A stretch of 32,862 bases of DNA from CAYLGY01 sp964383325 (GTDB taxonomy: Bacteria > Pseudomonadota > Alphaproteobacteria > Rhizobiales > Rhizobiaceae). The stretch spans positions 1 through 32,862 of the forward strand of contig CAYLGY010000022.1 of NCBI GenBank assembly GCA_964383325.1, read 5' to 3'. Under the pieces are notes generated by a model. It did no database searches and was not told where the DNA came from. It saw nothing but the letters and a program-made list of their open reading frames with translations. Shown piece by piece: positions 22,838 through 30,564 of the stretch; the first letter of the stretch is position 1, and the number at the start of each line of letters is the position of its first letter. The position numbers and the translations under genes are program-made.

Positions 22838-23179
22838 CTGTCGAACATCCCTCTTGTTGATGCACCGCTCCGGCAGGCAGCGGCAAGGAAACGGGTCCGC
22901 CCGATCGCATGCTTGCGGTCGCATTGCGGGACACAATCCCCAGTCTCACCTGAAATCGGTATCGCTGTCCAATTGATTCGAGTGCCGCTCGCCAAAGCCG
23001 GAAAGCATTGCTTTGTCCCGGAATTACATGTTTGATAACCTGAGGCTATCGATCCGGGTAATGATTGGCATTTGAAATCAAGTCTTCGCAACCTTACAAC
23101 CTCCCGAACTCCGCGCCGGAGTTACCCGATGGCGCTTGCAGCCAGAGGGAAAGGACAAGATTCTGGGAGGTTCACGTCA
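22838..23179. promoter_or_regulatory. 342-bp divergent intergenic region between the SDR unit and the TRAP operon
   Basis: I see no convincing gene here. The frame of dctP is open from 23072, but that part lacks a signal peptide and a ribosome site. A 13-bp perfect palindrome AAAGCATTGCTTT lies at 23002-23014. A possible plus-strand promoter follows (TTTGTC at 23012-23017, 16-bp spacer, GATAAC at 23034-23039), giving a leader of about 130 nt to the TRAP genes. The TGGGAGG at 23164-23170 is the dctP ribosome site. The region is AT-richer than the coding sequence around it, as expected for a regulatory stretch. The downstream LysR regulator is a candidate to act here. Confidence 0.5.
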
Positions 23180-24175
23180 ATGCGCTTTCGTTCATGCTCG
23201 CCCCTGTCCCTCGCAACCGTCGCGGGGGCATTTCTCCTGACCTCGATCGGCATCTCCTCGACGGGCGCCTTCGCTCAGGAAATCACGCTGCGCCTGTCGC
23301 ACCCGCTGGGGACGTCGACGGCAAGACATCACGGCGCTGAAGTCTTTGCCGAAAGGGTCAGCGAACTGACTTCCGGCAAGGTCAAGGTCGAAGTCTTCCC
23401 CAATGCCCAGCTCGGCTCCGAGACCCAGACGCTGGAAGGCCTGCAGACCGGCACGATCGATCTGGGAATCATCTCGGTCTGGGCCAACGTCGTACAACCC
23501 GGCCGGGTGTTCGACCTGCCATTCCTCTTCCGCGATTACGATCACTGGAAGGCAGCCGTCGACGGCAAGCCCGGCCAGCTCGCGATCGATGCGGCCGAAG
23601 GCACGGGCCTCGAAGTCCTCGGCTTCTGGATGTCGGGCTGGCGCAACATCTATGGCAGCCAGGAGATCAAGACTTCCGCTGATCTTTCCGGCATCAAGAT
23701 CCGCACCCAGCAATCGCCGGCTTTTGTCCAGCTCTTCCAGGCAGTTGGCGCAATCCCGACCCCGATTTCCTGGACCGAAACCTACCTGGCCCTGCAACAG
23801 GGAACGGTGGATGCATCGGAAACGGCGCTTGAATCGATGTTCGACGCCAAGCAGTACGAAGTCGCCCAGCACGTTTCGCTCTCCAACCACGCCATCAGCA
23901 CCGCGGCTTTCCTCGTGTCGTCGGCGAAATGGGATACGCTGCCCGAGGACGTGCAGCAGGCCATCATCACCGCCCAGAAGGAAGCCAATGACGCGCAGAT
24001 CATCAAATACAATGAGAATGATGCTGCGGTCATCGGCAAGCTGGAGGCTGAAGGCGTAACCGTGCACGAATTCGATGCCACCGAAATGCGCCGCATCGCA
24101 CAGGAAGAAGTCTTCCCGCAGATCGTCGTCGAGGAGATCGACAAGGAAATCCTTGCCGAGATTCAGAAGCTCTAG
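23180..24175 (+). CDS. dctP: TRAP transporter substrate-binding protein DctP
   Basis: This 331-aa periplasmic protein has a signal peptide (MRFRSCSPLS plus a hydrophobic core, cleavage near residue 33 after GAFAQ or just before). The mature part shows the DctP family pattern: ITLRLSHPLG, FPNAQLGSETQTLEGLQTG, and the ligand carboxylate-binding Arg175 in GIKIRTQQSP. TRAP binding proteins mostly capture organic acids through this Arg. The ATG at 23180 has TGGGAGG 9 nt upstream; the longer open frame from 23072 would hide the signal peptide. It is the first gene of the right-hand plus-strand unit and precedes dctQ by 51 nt. The ligand is unknown; a carboxylic acid is likely. Confidence 0.92.
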   Translation: MRFRSCSPLSLATVAGAFLLTSIGISSTGAFAQEITLRLSHPLGTSTARHHGAEVFAERVSELTSGKVKVEVFPNAQLGSETQTLEGLQTGTIDLGIISVWANVVQPGRVFDLPFLFRDYDHWKAAVDGKPGQLAIDAAEGTGLEVLGFWMSGWRNIYGSQEIKTSADLSGIKIRTQQSPAFVQLFQAVGAIPTPISWTETYLALQQGTVDASETALESMFDAKQYEVAQHVSLSNHAISTAAFLVSSAKWDTLPEDVQQAIITAQKEANDAQIIKYNENDAAVIGKLEAEGVTVHEFDATEMRRIAQEEVFPQIVVEEIDKEILAEIQKL

Positions 24176-24226
24176 TCCAGAAACGATCAACGGCAAGCTC
24201 GAAATTCCGGAACAGGGGGCGTCGCG

Positions 24227-24715
24227 ATGATCAGAGTGTTGTTGCGAATTACCGAACTCGTGGCCGCATGTATTCTCGCGTCCATCGTCGCAATTCTCTT
24301 CGCACAGATCATCAGCCGCTACGTGTTCCGGATTTCACTTTCCTGGCCCGAGGAGATCGCCCGCTATCTCCTCGTCTGGCTCGTCTTCATCGGGGGCGCG
24401 GCAGCGATTGGCGCCGGGCAGCAGCTCGTTGTCGACATGCTTACCGAATTTGCGTCGCGACGAATGAAGCGCGTGATCCGGATCGTGGCGGCGATCGGCG
24501 GCCTGCTTGGCCTCGCCATCCTGGTCTATACCGCCCTGCCGCTGTTCGGCCCTGCCGCCCGGACCGTTTCCCCCGCATCCGGCCTGCCGCTGTTCTGGGT
24601 CTATCTTGCCTTGCCGGTAGGCTCCGCTATCGCGGCGATCTTTCTCCTCGATGAACTGTTCAGGGATCTGACCGGCAAATCGGAACCACGCAAGCCTGCG
24701 GCGGACCAGCCATGA
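24227..24715 (+). CDS. dctQ: TRAP transporter small permease DctQ
   Basis: This 162-aa membrane protein has four hydrophobic segments (about 9-30, 46-64, 86-107 and 124-145) with the family motif SWPEEIARYLLVWLVFIGGA (about 39-58). It forms the small subunit of the sodium-driven TRAP permease with DctM. Its stop overlaps the dctM start as ATGA, so the two are translationally coupled. Length and topology are normal for DctQ. Confidence 0.92.
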   Translation: MIRVLLRITELVAACILASIVAILFAQIISRYVFRISLSWPEEIARYLLVWLVFIGGAAAIGAGQQLVVDMLTEFASRRMKRVIRIVAAIGGLLGLAILVYTALPLFGPAARTVSPASGLPLFWVYLALPVGSAIAAIFLLDELFRDLTGKSEPRKPAADQP

Positions 24716-26004
24716 CCCTTCTCATTCTCACGATCGCGTTTCTCGGATTGATCCTGGTCGGCATTCCGGTCGGATTTTCGATGGTCCTGACGGCGACGCT
24801 GTATTTCTCGGCATTCAACCAGCTGATCCCCTCGACCGTGATCGCGCAGCAGACGATCAGCTCGATGTCGCAATCCTTTACCCTGCTGGCCGTCCCGCTT
24901 TTCCTGCTTGCCGGCGCACTGCTCAACAGCAGCGGCATGACGGACCGGATGATCGCCTTCTCGCTTGCCCTTGTCGGTCATATTCGCGGCGGGCTCGCGC
25001 ACACGGTCGTCGTGGCCAATGTGATGATGGCCGGAATGTCCGGCTCGGCGACCTCCGATGCGGCGGGCATCGGCTCCGTCCTCATTCCCGCCCTGAAGAA
25101 GGAAGGCTATAAGCCGGCGGATGCGGCTGCGATCGTGTCGGCATCGGCAACCCTCGCACCCATCATCCCGCCCAGCATTGCAATGGTCATCTATTCGAGC
25201 CTTTCGGGTGTATCGCTCGGCCGGATGCTGCTGGCCGGCGTCATTCCCGGCGTGGTGATGGCGTTCCTGCTGATGCTCGACCTCTACATGAAATATTCCG
25301 ACGACAAGATCGCCCGGACGAAGTTCAGCCTGCGCAAATTGCTCACCACCGGCAGGGATGCGTTTCTCTGTCTCCTGATGCCGATCATCATCCTCGGCGG
25401 CATGGTCGGCGGCGTCTACACGCCGACGGAGGGCGCGGCCGCGGCAGTCGTCTACACGCTACTGGTCGGCATTGTCGTCTACCGCTCGCTTACTCTGAAG
25501 CTGCTGACCGAGGCGCTCGTCAATTCGGCGCGCATGACGGGCGCCGTCCTGTTCGTCGTGGCGGCGTCCAGCGCCATGTCCTGGATCCTCAGCGTCGAAC
25601 ATGCCGGTGTCGTGCTTGGCGGGGCGTTCGGAGCGCTGAACCTGGCCGACTCGCCGATCCTCATGCTCGGGATCATGGCGTTGCTCATCCTGATCCTCGG
25701 GACGGTGATGGAAGAGATCACCATGCTGGTGCTTCTGACTCCGATCCTCGCGCCGATCGCAATGTCGGCGGGGATCGATCCCGTACAGTTCGGCATCGTC
25801 TTCGTCCTGTCGACGATGATGGGCCTGATCACGCCGCCTGTCGGCATTACCATGTTCATCACCTGCAATATTGCCGGGGTATCGGTCAACGAATTCGCGC
25901 GATCCATCGTTCGACCGTTCACGGTCCTGGTAGCGGCGCTGGTGCTCTGCATCGTCTGGAAGGACATGGTGCTCTTCCTCCCCAAACTCGTCATGGGGCG
26001 CTGA
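24712..26004 (+). CDS. dctM: TRAP transporter large permease DctM
   Basis: This 430-aa integral membrane protein has about twelve hydrophobic segments. DctM features include GIPVGFSMVL at the N terminus, AGMSGSATSDAAGIGSVLIP (about 105-124), APIIPPSIAMVIY and the C-terminal GLITPPVGITMFI. It is the ion-coupled channel subunit of the TRAP system. The ATG overlaps the dctQ stop. A LysR regulator gene follows after 36 nt on the same strand. Both a TRAP and a Liv-type ABC system lie in this window, so at least two substrates or pathway intermediates are probably imported. Confidence 0.93.
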   Translation: MTLLILTIAFLGLILVGIPVGFSMVLTATLYFSAFNQLIPSTVIAQQTISSMSQSFTLLAVPLFLLAGALLNSSGMTDRMIAFSLALVGHIRGGLAHTVVVANVMMAGMSGSATSDAAGIGSVLIPALKKEGYKPADAAAIVSASATLAPIIPPSIAMVIYSSLSGVSLGRMLLAGVIPGVVMAFLLMLDLYMKYSDDKIARTKFSLRKLLTTGRDAFLCLLMPIIILGGMVGGVYTPTEGAAAAVVYTLLVGIVVYRSLTLKLLTEALVNSARMTGAVLFVVAASSAMSWILSVEHAGVVLGGAFGALNLADSPILMLGIMALLILILGTVMEEITMLVLLTPILAPIAMSAGIDPVQFGIVFVLSTMMGLITPPVGITMFITCNIAGVSVNEFARSIVRPFTVLVAALVLCIVWKDMVLFLPKLVMGR

Positions 26005-26040
26005 AGACCGGCGGGTCATTGAAACAGGACGGGAAGCACC

Positions 26041-26961
26041 GTGGAACTGCGTCACCTCAGGTATTTTGTCGCGGTCGGCACCGAGGAGCATCTCGGCAGG
26101 GCGGCAAAGATCCTGAACATTTCGCAGCCCGCGCTGACGCGCCAGATCCAGAACCTGGAACGCGAGATCGATGTGCAGTTGCTGGACCGGCTGCTGCGCG
26201 GCGTGCGCCTGACGCCCGCCGGCCGCTCCTACCTCGAGGACGCGCGCAAGATCCTTGCTGACGTCGAGCGGGCGACGAAGCGCGCCCAGCGGGTCGACCG
26301 CGGCCAGATCGGCGTCATCAAGATCGGGTTCAACGAGGTTTCCTCCTGGTTCGGGCTCGTTCCGAAATCCTTCCATCGCTTCCGGCTCGCACAGCCGGAT
26401 GTGGAGCTCGAACTGAAGCCGATGATGTCGCTCGAGCAGATTGACCGGCTTGACAAGGGCGAGATCGACGCGTGCTTCATGTATCTGCGGCCAGCCGACC
26501 GGACAGGGCTCGATTACATCCGGCTCCAGACCGAGCATTTCGTCCTTGCCGTTCCGGCTTCCAATCCGCTGGCGTCGAGAGCTTCCGTCACCCTGGCGGA
26601 ATTGCAGGGCGAGCAGTTCGTCTGGCTGCGCCGGGCGGCCAATCCGATGTTCCATGACCGGTTGCTGGAGGCCTGCCGCTCCAAGGGGCTCCACCCGCAC
26701 ATCATCCAGGAAGCGGATAGCGAGGGCACGCTGCTCAGCCTGATCTCGGTGGGAATGGGCATCGGCATCGTCACGACCGGCATCAGCCATCGGCGCCCCG
26801 GGAGCGTCGTCCTGCTGCCGGTCAGCGATCTCGATTTTTCGCTGGAGCTGGAACTCGTATGGAACCGCAATGCGGTCACCGCCCCGCTCCAGCGCTTCAT
26901 CGACACGGTGCGGACCATGCTGGCGGAAGAGGCCGCGGAAGCCCCGGGAAAGGAAGTCTGA
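26041..26961 (+). CDS. LysR family transcriptional regulator
   Basis: This 306-aa regulator has an N-terminal LysR helix-turn-helix (ELRHLRYFVAVGTEEHLGRA, then LNISQPALTRQIQNLERE) and a two-lobed periplasmic-binding-protein-like effector domain (about 90-295). It is similar in style to CatR/BenM-type regulators (LRHLRYFVAV opening), which sense small acids. The start is GTG. The stop overlaps the ATG of the downstream esterase by 1 nt (TGATG). Unusually for LysR, it is not divergent but lies inside the unit it may control, between the TRAP and esterase genes. Its target and effector are unknown. Confidence 0.9.
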   Translation: MELRHLRYFVAVGTEEHLGRAAKILNISQPALTRQIQNLEREIDVQLLDRLLRGVRLTPAGRSYLEDARKILADVERATKRAQRVDRGQIGVIKIGFNEVSSWFGLVPKSFHRFRLAQPDVELELKPMMSLEQIDRLDKGEIDACFMYLRPADRTGLDYIRLQTEHFVLAVPASNPLASRASVTLAELQGEQFVWLRRAANPMFHDRLLEACRSKGLHPHIIQEADSEGTLLSLISVGMGIGIVTTGISHRRPGSVVLLPVSDLDFSLELELVWNRNAVTAPLQRFIDTVRTMLAEEAAEAPGKEV

Positions 26962-27878
26962 TGCTGGAACCTGCAATCGCGGCCTTGCTGGAATCGCTGA
27001 AGGATGCGCCGGAGATGCATACGCTTGGCGTGGATGCCTTGCGCCGGCAGATGCGCGAGAAAACCCAGCCATCGACGGTCGAGACCGGCGCCATCACCGA
27101 TCTGACGATCCCCGCGCCCGTCCCGCTGGCGGCGCGGCTGTACACTCCGGCCGGCGCCGATACCCGCGCGCTCGCAATCTTCTTTCATGGCGGCGGCTTC
27201 GTCATGGGCGATCTCGATACGCACGACGATCTATGCCGTCGACTTGCCAATGGTGCCAGCGCGAGGGTGCTGGCAATCGACTATCGACTGGCGCCGGAGC
27301 ACAAATTTCCCGCCGCCGTGGAGGATGCCGTCGCCGCCATTGCGTGGGCAGCCGCCAATGCGCAGGAACTGGGCGCCGACCCCCGGCAGCTCGCCGTGGC
27401 GGGTGACAGCGCCGGCGCCAATCTGGCGACCGTCGCGGCGATCCGGCTGCGCGGCACGGTCGAACTGCGCGCCCAGCTGCTATTCTATCCCGTTACCGAC
27501 CACCATTCCGCGGAACGCCCGTCCTACCGGGACAATGCGGAGGGCTATTTCCTGTCGCGACAGGACATGATCGCCTTCTGGACGCATTATCTACCCTCGG
27601 AGGCAGACAAGGAACATCCCGATGCCGCGCCGATCCGTGCACCGGACCTTTCCGCCATGCCACGAACGATGATCCTGACGGCAGAATTCGATCCCCTGCG
27701 CGATGAGGGCGAGGAGTACGGCCGCCGCCTGGCGGCGGAAGGCAATGCGGTCACGATCCGGCCGGGTCCGGGCCTGATCCACGGATTTGCCCGGATGAGC
27801 GCGATCAGCCCGGGCAGCGCGGCGGCTCTGGCAGATGCATGCCAATGGCTGCGCGACTCGCTTCGACTGCCGGAATAG
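26961..27878 (+). CDS. Alpha/beta-hydrolase, HSL family esterase/lactonase
   Basis: This 305-aa protein belongs to the hormone-sensitive-lipase (group IV) esterases. It has the oxyanion motif HGGGF (76-80), nucleophile Ser150 in GDSAG, Asp244 (EFDPLRDEG) and His274 (LIHGF), a complete triad. It has no signal peptide and is cytoplasmic. The ATG at 26961 overlaps the lysR stop; the frame is open further upstream only as an overlap with lysR. Next to a Baeyer-Villiger monooxygenase, hydrolysis of the ester or lactone product is the natural role. Group IV enzymes often prefer short acyl esters, and lactone cleavage is possible but not shown by sequence. Confidence 0.9.
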   Translation: MLEPAIAALLESLKDAPEMHTLGVDALRRQMREKTQPSTVETGAITDLTIPAPVPLAARLYTPAGADTRALAIFFHGGGFVMGDLDTHDDLCRRLANGASARVLAIDYRLAPEHKFPAAVEDAVAAIAWAAANAQELGADPRQLAVAGDSAGANLATVAAIRLRGTVELRAQLLFYPVTDHHSAERPSYRDNAEGYFLSRQDMIAFWTHYLPSEADKEHPDAAPIRAPDLSAMPRTMILTAEFDPLRDEGEEYGRRLAAEGNAVTIRPGPGLIHGFARMSAISPGSAAALADACQWLRDSLRLPE

Positions 27879-27922
27879 CCCGGCGAGAACGGCATTTTGC
27901 CAACAGGGAGACCAGAAACGAC

Positions 27923-28684
27923 ATGAGCAGGAAGGTTGCATGGATTACGGGAGCCGGCGGAGACATCGGCATTGCGGCGGCGAAGCTGCTGGCCGGCCGC
28001 GGGCATGACATCGTTGCCGTGGAGGTAACTGATGCGGCGCTTGACCGGGTCGGCGCGGCCCTGGACGGCACGGGCGCGCAATTGCTCCGGATCGTTGCCG
28101 ATGTCACACAACCCGACCAGGTGAAGGATGCGGTCGAACAGGCGGTCTCCCGGTTCGGCGGCATTGATGTCGCCGTGAACAATGCCGGCATCGAGGGCGT
28201 GGTACGCAATATTGTCGACTATCCGATCGAAGTGTTCGACAAGGTGATCGCCGTCAATGTGCGGGGCATCATGCTGACCTTGCAGCATGTCCTGCCGGTC
28301 ATGATCGCCAGGAAGTCCGGCAGCATCATCAATGCGTCGAGCGTCGCCGGAATTCGCGGCCGCCCCGGCCTTTCGGCCTATGTCGCCAGCAAGCACGCCG
28401 TGGTCGGGCTTACCCGCAGCGCCGCGCTCGAGGCGGCGCCGTTTGGCGTTCGCGTCAACTGCATCAGCCCAGGCCCGATCGCCGGCAGGATGATCCAGGC
28501 CATCGACGCCTCCCGCAAGACCATGCCCGATCTCGGTTCGGGAACGCCGGCGCCCGCGGTCCCCGCCCGCCGCTATGGCGAGCCCGAGGAAGTCGCGGCG
28601 CTGATCGGCTTCCTGGCTTCCGATGAGGCCAGCTTCGTCAACGGATCGGTATTCACGGTCGACGGCGCCGTGACGGCAATGTAG
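27923..28684 (+). CDS. SDR alcohol dehydrogenase
   Basis: This 253-aa classical SDR has TGAGGDIG (9-16), NNAG near residue 89, and Ser-Tyr-Lys in NASSVAG...YVASK. A Glu after strand two (VAVEVTD) indicates NAD(H), fitting an oxidising enzyme. It starts with ATG at 27923, 44 nt after the esterase, and is followed by a 182-nt promoter-like region and the BVMO gene. Oxidation of a secondary alcohol to the ketone used by the BVMO is the simplest pathway role. The alternative is oxidation of the hydroxy acid produced by the esterase. Confidence 0.86.
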   Translation: MSRKVAWITGAGGDIGIAAAKLLAGRGHDIVAVEVTDAALDRVGAALDGTGAQLLRIVADVTQPDQVKDAVEQAVSRFGGIDVAVNNAGIEGVVRNIVDYPIEVFDKVIAVNVRGIMLTLQHVLPVMIARKSGSIINASSVAGIRGRPGLSAYVASKHAVVGLTRSAALEAAPFGVRVNCISPGPIAGRMIQAIDASRKTMPDLGSGTPAPAVPARRYGEPEEVAALIGFLASDEASFVNGSVFTVDGAVTAM

Positions 28685-28775
28685 CGCCGCATACAATGCC
28701 TCGCGCAGCCCGCGCGCGCCTCGACTGATGACGTGCAGTTATGGAACAGGGACAGAATCGGTATTTGAGATTCAA

Positions 28776-28788
28776 GGGAAACTTTCCC
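28776..28788. promoter_or_regulatory. Palindrome GGGAAA-C-TTTCCC upstream of the BVMO gene
   Basis: A perfect inverted repeat with 6-bp arms and a single central base lies 78 nt before the BVMO start codon, in a 182-nt spacer that is AT-richer than its surroundings. I read it as a possible regulator site. It has no T-tract that would make it a terminator for the SDR gene. Confidence 0.4.
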
Positions 28789-28824
28789 ATGCTTTCTCAT
28801 CTCATGCAAAAGTAGAAAACTGGC

Positions 28825-28842
28825 TGGGGCCTGCAGGCCCCA
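28825..28842. promoter_or_regulatory. 18-bp perfect palindrome TGGGGCCTGCAGGCCCCA
   Basis: This fully symmetrical 18-bp sequence ends 24 nt before the BVMO start codon. As RNA it would form a 7-bp GC-rich stem with a TGCA loop just before the ribosome site. As DNA it is a candidate operator. A terminator is unlikely because no T-run follows. Confidence 0.45.
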
Positions 28843-28866
28843 CAAGGGAATGAAGGCAGTCAAGCA

Positions 28867-30564
28867 ATGACAAGTCAAAATGCAGGCCGGGATCTGACCA
28901 GTGCAACGCCCGATATCGATCTCGTCATCGTCGGCGCCGGTTTCGGCGGCCTCTACGCGATCTACAAGTTTCGCGAGCTGGGGTACTCATTGCGCGCTTT
29001 CGAAGCTGGGGACGATGTCGGCGGAACCTGGTACTGGAACCGTTACCCGGGCGCCCGCTGTGACGTGGAAAGCACGGAATATTCCTTCACATTCTCCGAC
29101 GAGCTTTCGCAGGAATGGGACTGGACCGAGCGATTTGCCGCGCAGCCGGAAATCCTCCGCTACATCAACTATGCGGCGGACAAGTTCGACCTGCGCAAGC
29201 ATATCCAGTTCTCGACCCGCGTGACCTCAGCCGAGCATGACCCGGCCAGCGGCCTGTGGACTGTCCGCACCGACAGGGGAGACTGCGTGACCGCGCGCTA
29301 CGTGATTCTCGCGACCGGTCCCCTTTCCCTGCCCCAGGTGCCGAAGTTCAAGGGCCTCGAGAGCTTCCAGGGCAAGTGGTACCATACCGGCAAGTGGCCG
29401 CACGAAGAAGTGGATTTCACGGGCCTGCGTGTCGGCGTGGTCGGCACCGGCTCCTCCGGCGTCCAGTCGATTCCGCTGATCGCCGAGCAGGCCAGCCACC
29501 TCTACGTTTTCCAGCGCACGGCGCAATACAGCGTTCCGGCAGGAAACCGCCCGCTGACCCGGGAATATATCGAGCAGGTCAAGGCGAACTACCCGATTAC
29601 CCGGATCCGGCAGCGCTATACCAAGAACGGCAATCAGCTCTATGACATCCCCGACCGGAGTGCGCTCAGCGTCAGCCCGGAAGAGCGCGAACGCCATTAC
29701 GAATCGCTGTGGAACAAGGGCGGGCTGAACTTCCTGCGCGCCTTTACCGACCTGTTGACCAATCTCGAGGCCAACGAGACTGCGGCGGAGTTTGTCCGCA
29801 GGAAGATTCGGGAAAAGGTCAAGGATCCCGAACTTGCCGAGAAGCTGATCCCCTACGATCACCCGATCGGCACGAAGCGGCCGATCTCCGACACCGGCTA
29901 TTTCGAGACCTATAACCGCCCCAATGTCACGCTGGTCGATCTGAAGGAAGGGCCGATCGAGAAAATCACACCCAGCGGCATCCGGACGAGCAATGGCGAG
30001 TACGAGCTCGACGCCATCGTCTTCGCGACCGGCTTCGATGCCCTGACCGGGCCGATCCTGAACATCGACATCGGCGTCAAGGGCGGTTTCCGCCTCGCCG
30101 AGAAATGGGAACATGGTCCGCGCACATTCCTCGGGCTGATGACCGCGGGTCTGCCCAATTTCTTCACCTTGGCCGGACCCGGCAGCCCGTCGGTTCTTAC
30201 CAACATCATCCTGATGGACGAACAGCATGTCGACTGGATCGCCGACCTTCTCGAAGGGATGCGCAAGGGCGGCTTCCATCGCGTCGAGCCCGATCTTGGG
30301 GCCGAAGATGCATGGGTGCAGCATGTCCATGACCTTGCTCAGGCCACACTTTATCCACTTGCCGATTCCTGGTATATGGGAGCGAACATTCCGGGAAAGC
30401 CTCGGCTTTTCTTCCCCTATGTCGGCGGCCTTGACGTCTATCGCCGCCATTGCGAGAAACTTGCATCCGAAGGTTATCCCGGACTGGTCTTCGACGGCCG
30501 GATTCCCGGACCGGAGACCGGTCTTTACCAGCCCCTGCCCGCAGAAATGATCGAGAATGCCTGA
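28867..30564 (+). CDS. Baeyer-Villiger monooxygenase, type I (FAD, NADPH)
   Basis: This 565-aa flavoprotein inserts one oxygen atom next to a ketone carbonyl, giving an ester or lactone. FAD motif GAGFGG (23-28), the type I BVMO fingerprint FQGKWYHTGKWP (167-178), NADPH motif GTGSSG (193-198) and the conserved active-site Arg (Arg338 in GTKRP) are all present. The C-terminal part carries the substrate-binding elements and ends with YPGLVFDG near 538. The length is close to cyclohexanone and steroid monooxygenases. GAAGG lies about 10 nt before the ATG. It overlaps the ALDH gene by 8 nt. The neighbouring SDR, esterase and ALDH form a classical ketone-to-acid route. Cyclic versus acyclic ketone preference cannot be read from the sequence. 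Confidence 0.93.
   Translation: MTSQNAGRDLTSATPDIDLVIVGAGFGGLYAIYKFRELGYSLRAFEAGDDVGGTWYWNRYPGARCDVESTEYSFTFSDELSQEWDWTERFAAQPEILRYINYAADKFDLRKHIQFSTRVTSAEHDPASGLWTVRTDRGDCVTARYVILATGPLSLPQVPKFKGLESFQGKWYHTGKWPHEEVDFTGLRVGVVGTGSSGVQSIPLIAEQASHLYVFQRTAQYSVPAGNRPLTREYIEQVKANYPITRIRQRYTKNGNQLYDIPDRSALSVSPEERERHYESLWNKGGLNFLRAFTDLLTNLEANETAAEFVRRKIREKVKDPELAEKLIPYDHPIGTKRPISDTGYFETYNRPNVTLVDLKEGPIEKITPSGIRTSNGEYELDAIVFATGFDALTGPILNIDIGVKGGFRLAEKWEHGPRTFLGLMTAGLPNFFTLAGPGSPSVLTNIILMDEQHVDWIADLLEGMRKGGFHRVEPDLGAEDAWVQHVHDLAQATLYPLADSWYMGANIPGKPRLFFPYVGGLDVYRRHCEKLASEGYPGLVFDGRIPGPETGLYQPLPAEMIENA

Noticed and set aside
23072..23179. Upstream in-frame extension of dctP
   Set aside because: It would bury the signal peptide behind 36 residues and lacks a ribosome site, while the ATG at 23180 has TGGGAGG at good spacing.
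25459..27072. Minus-strand open frame of 537 aa opposite dctM, lysR and the esterase
   Set aside because: Runs across three convincing plus-strand genes and shows only compositionally biased sequence.
28822..28836. Sigma-54 promoter (TGGC...TGCA) before the BVMO gene
   Set aside because: Spacing between the GG and GC elements is 9 nt where 10 is required, and no sigma-54 activator gene is present in the window.
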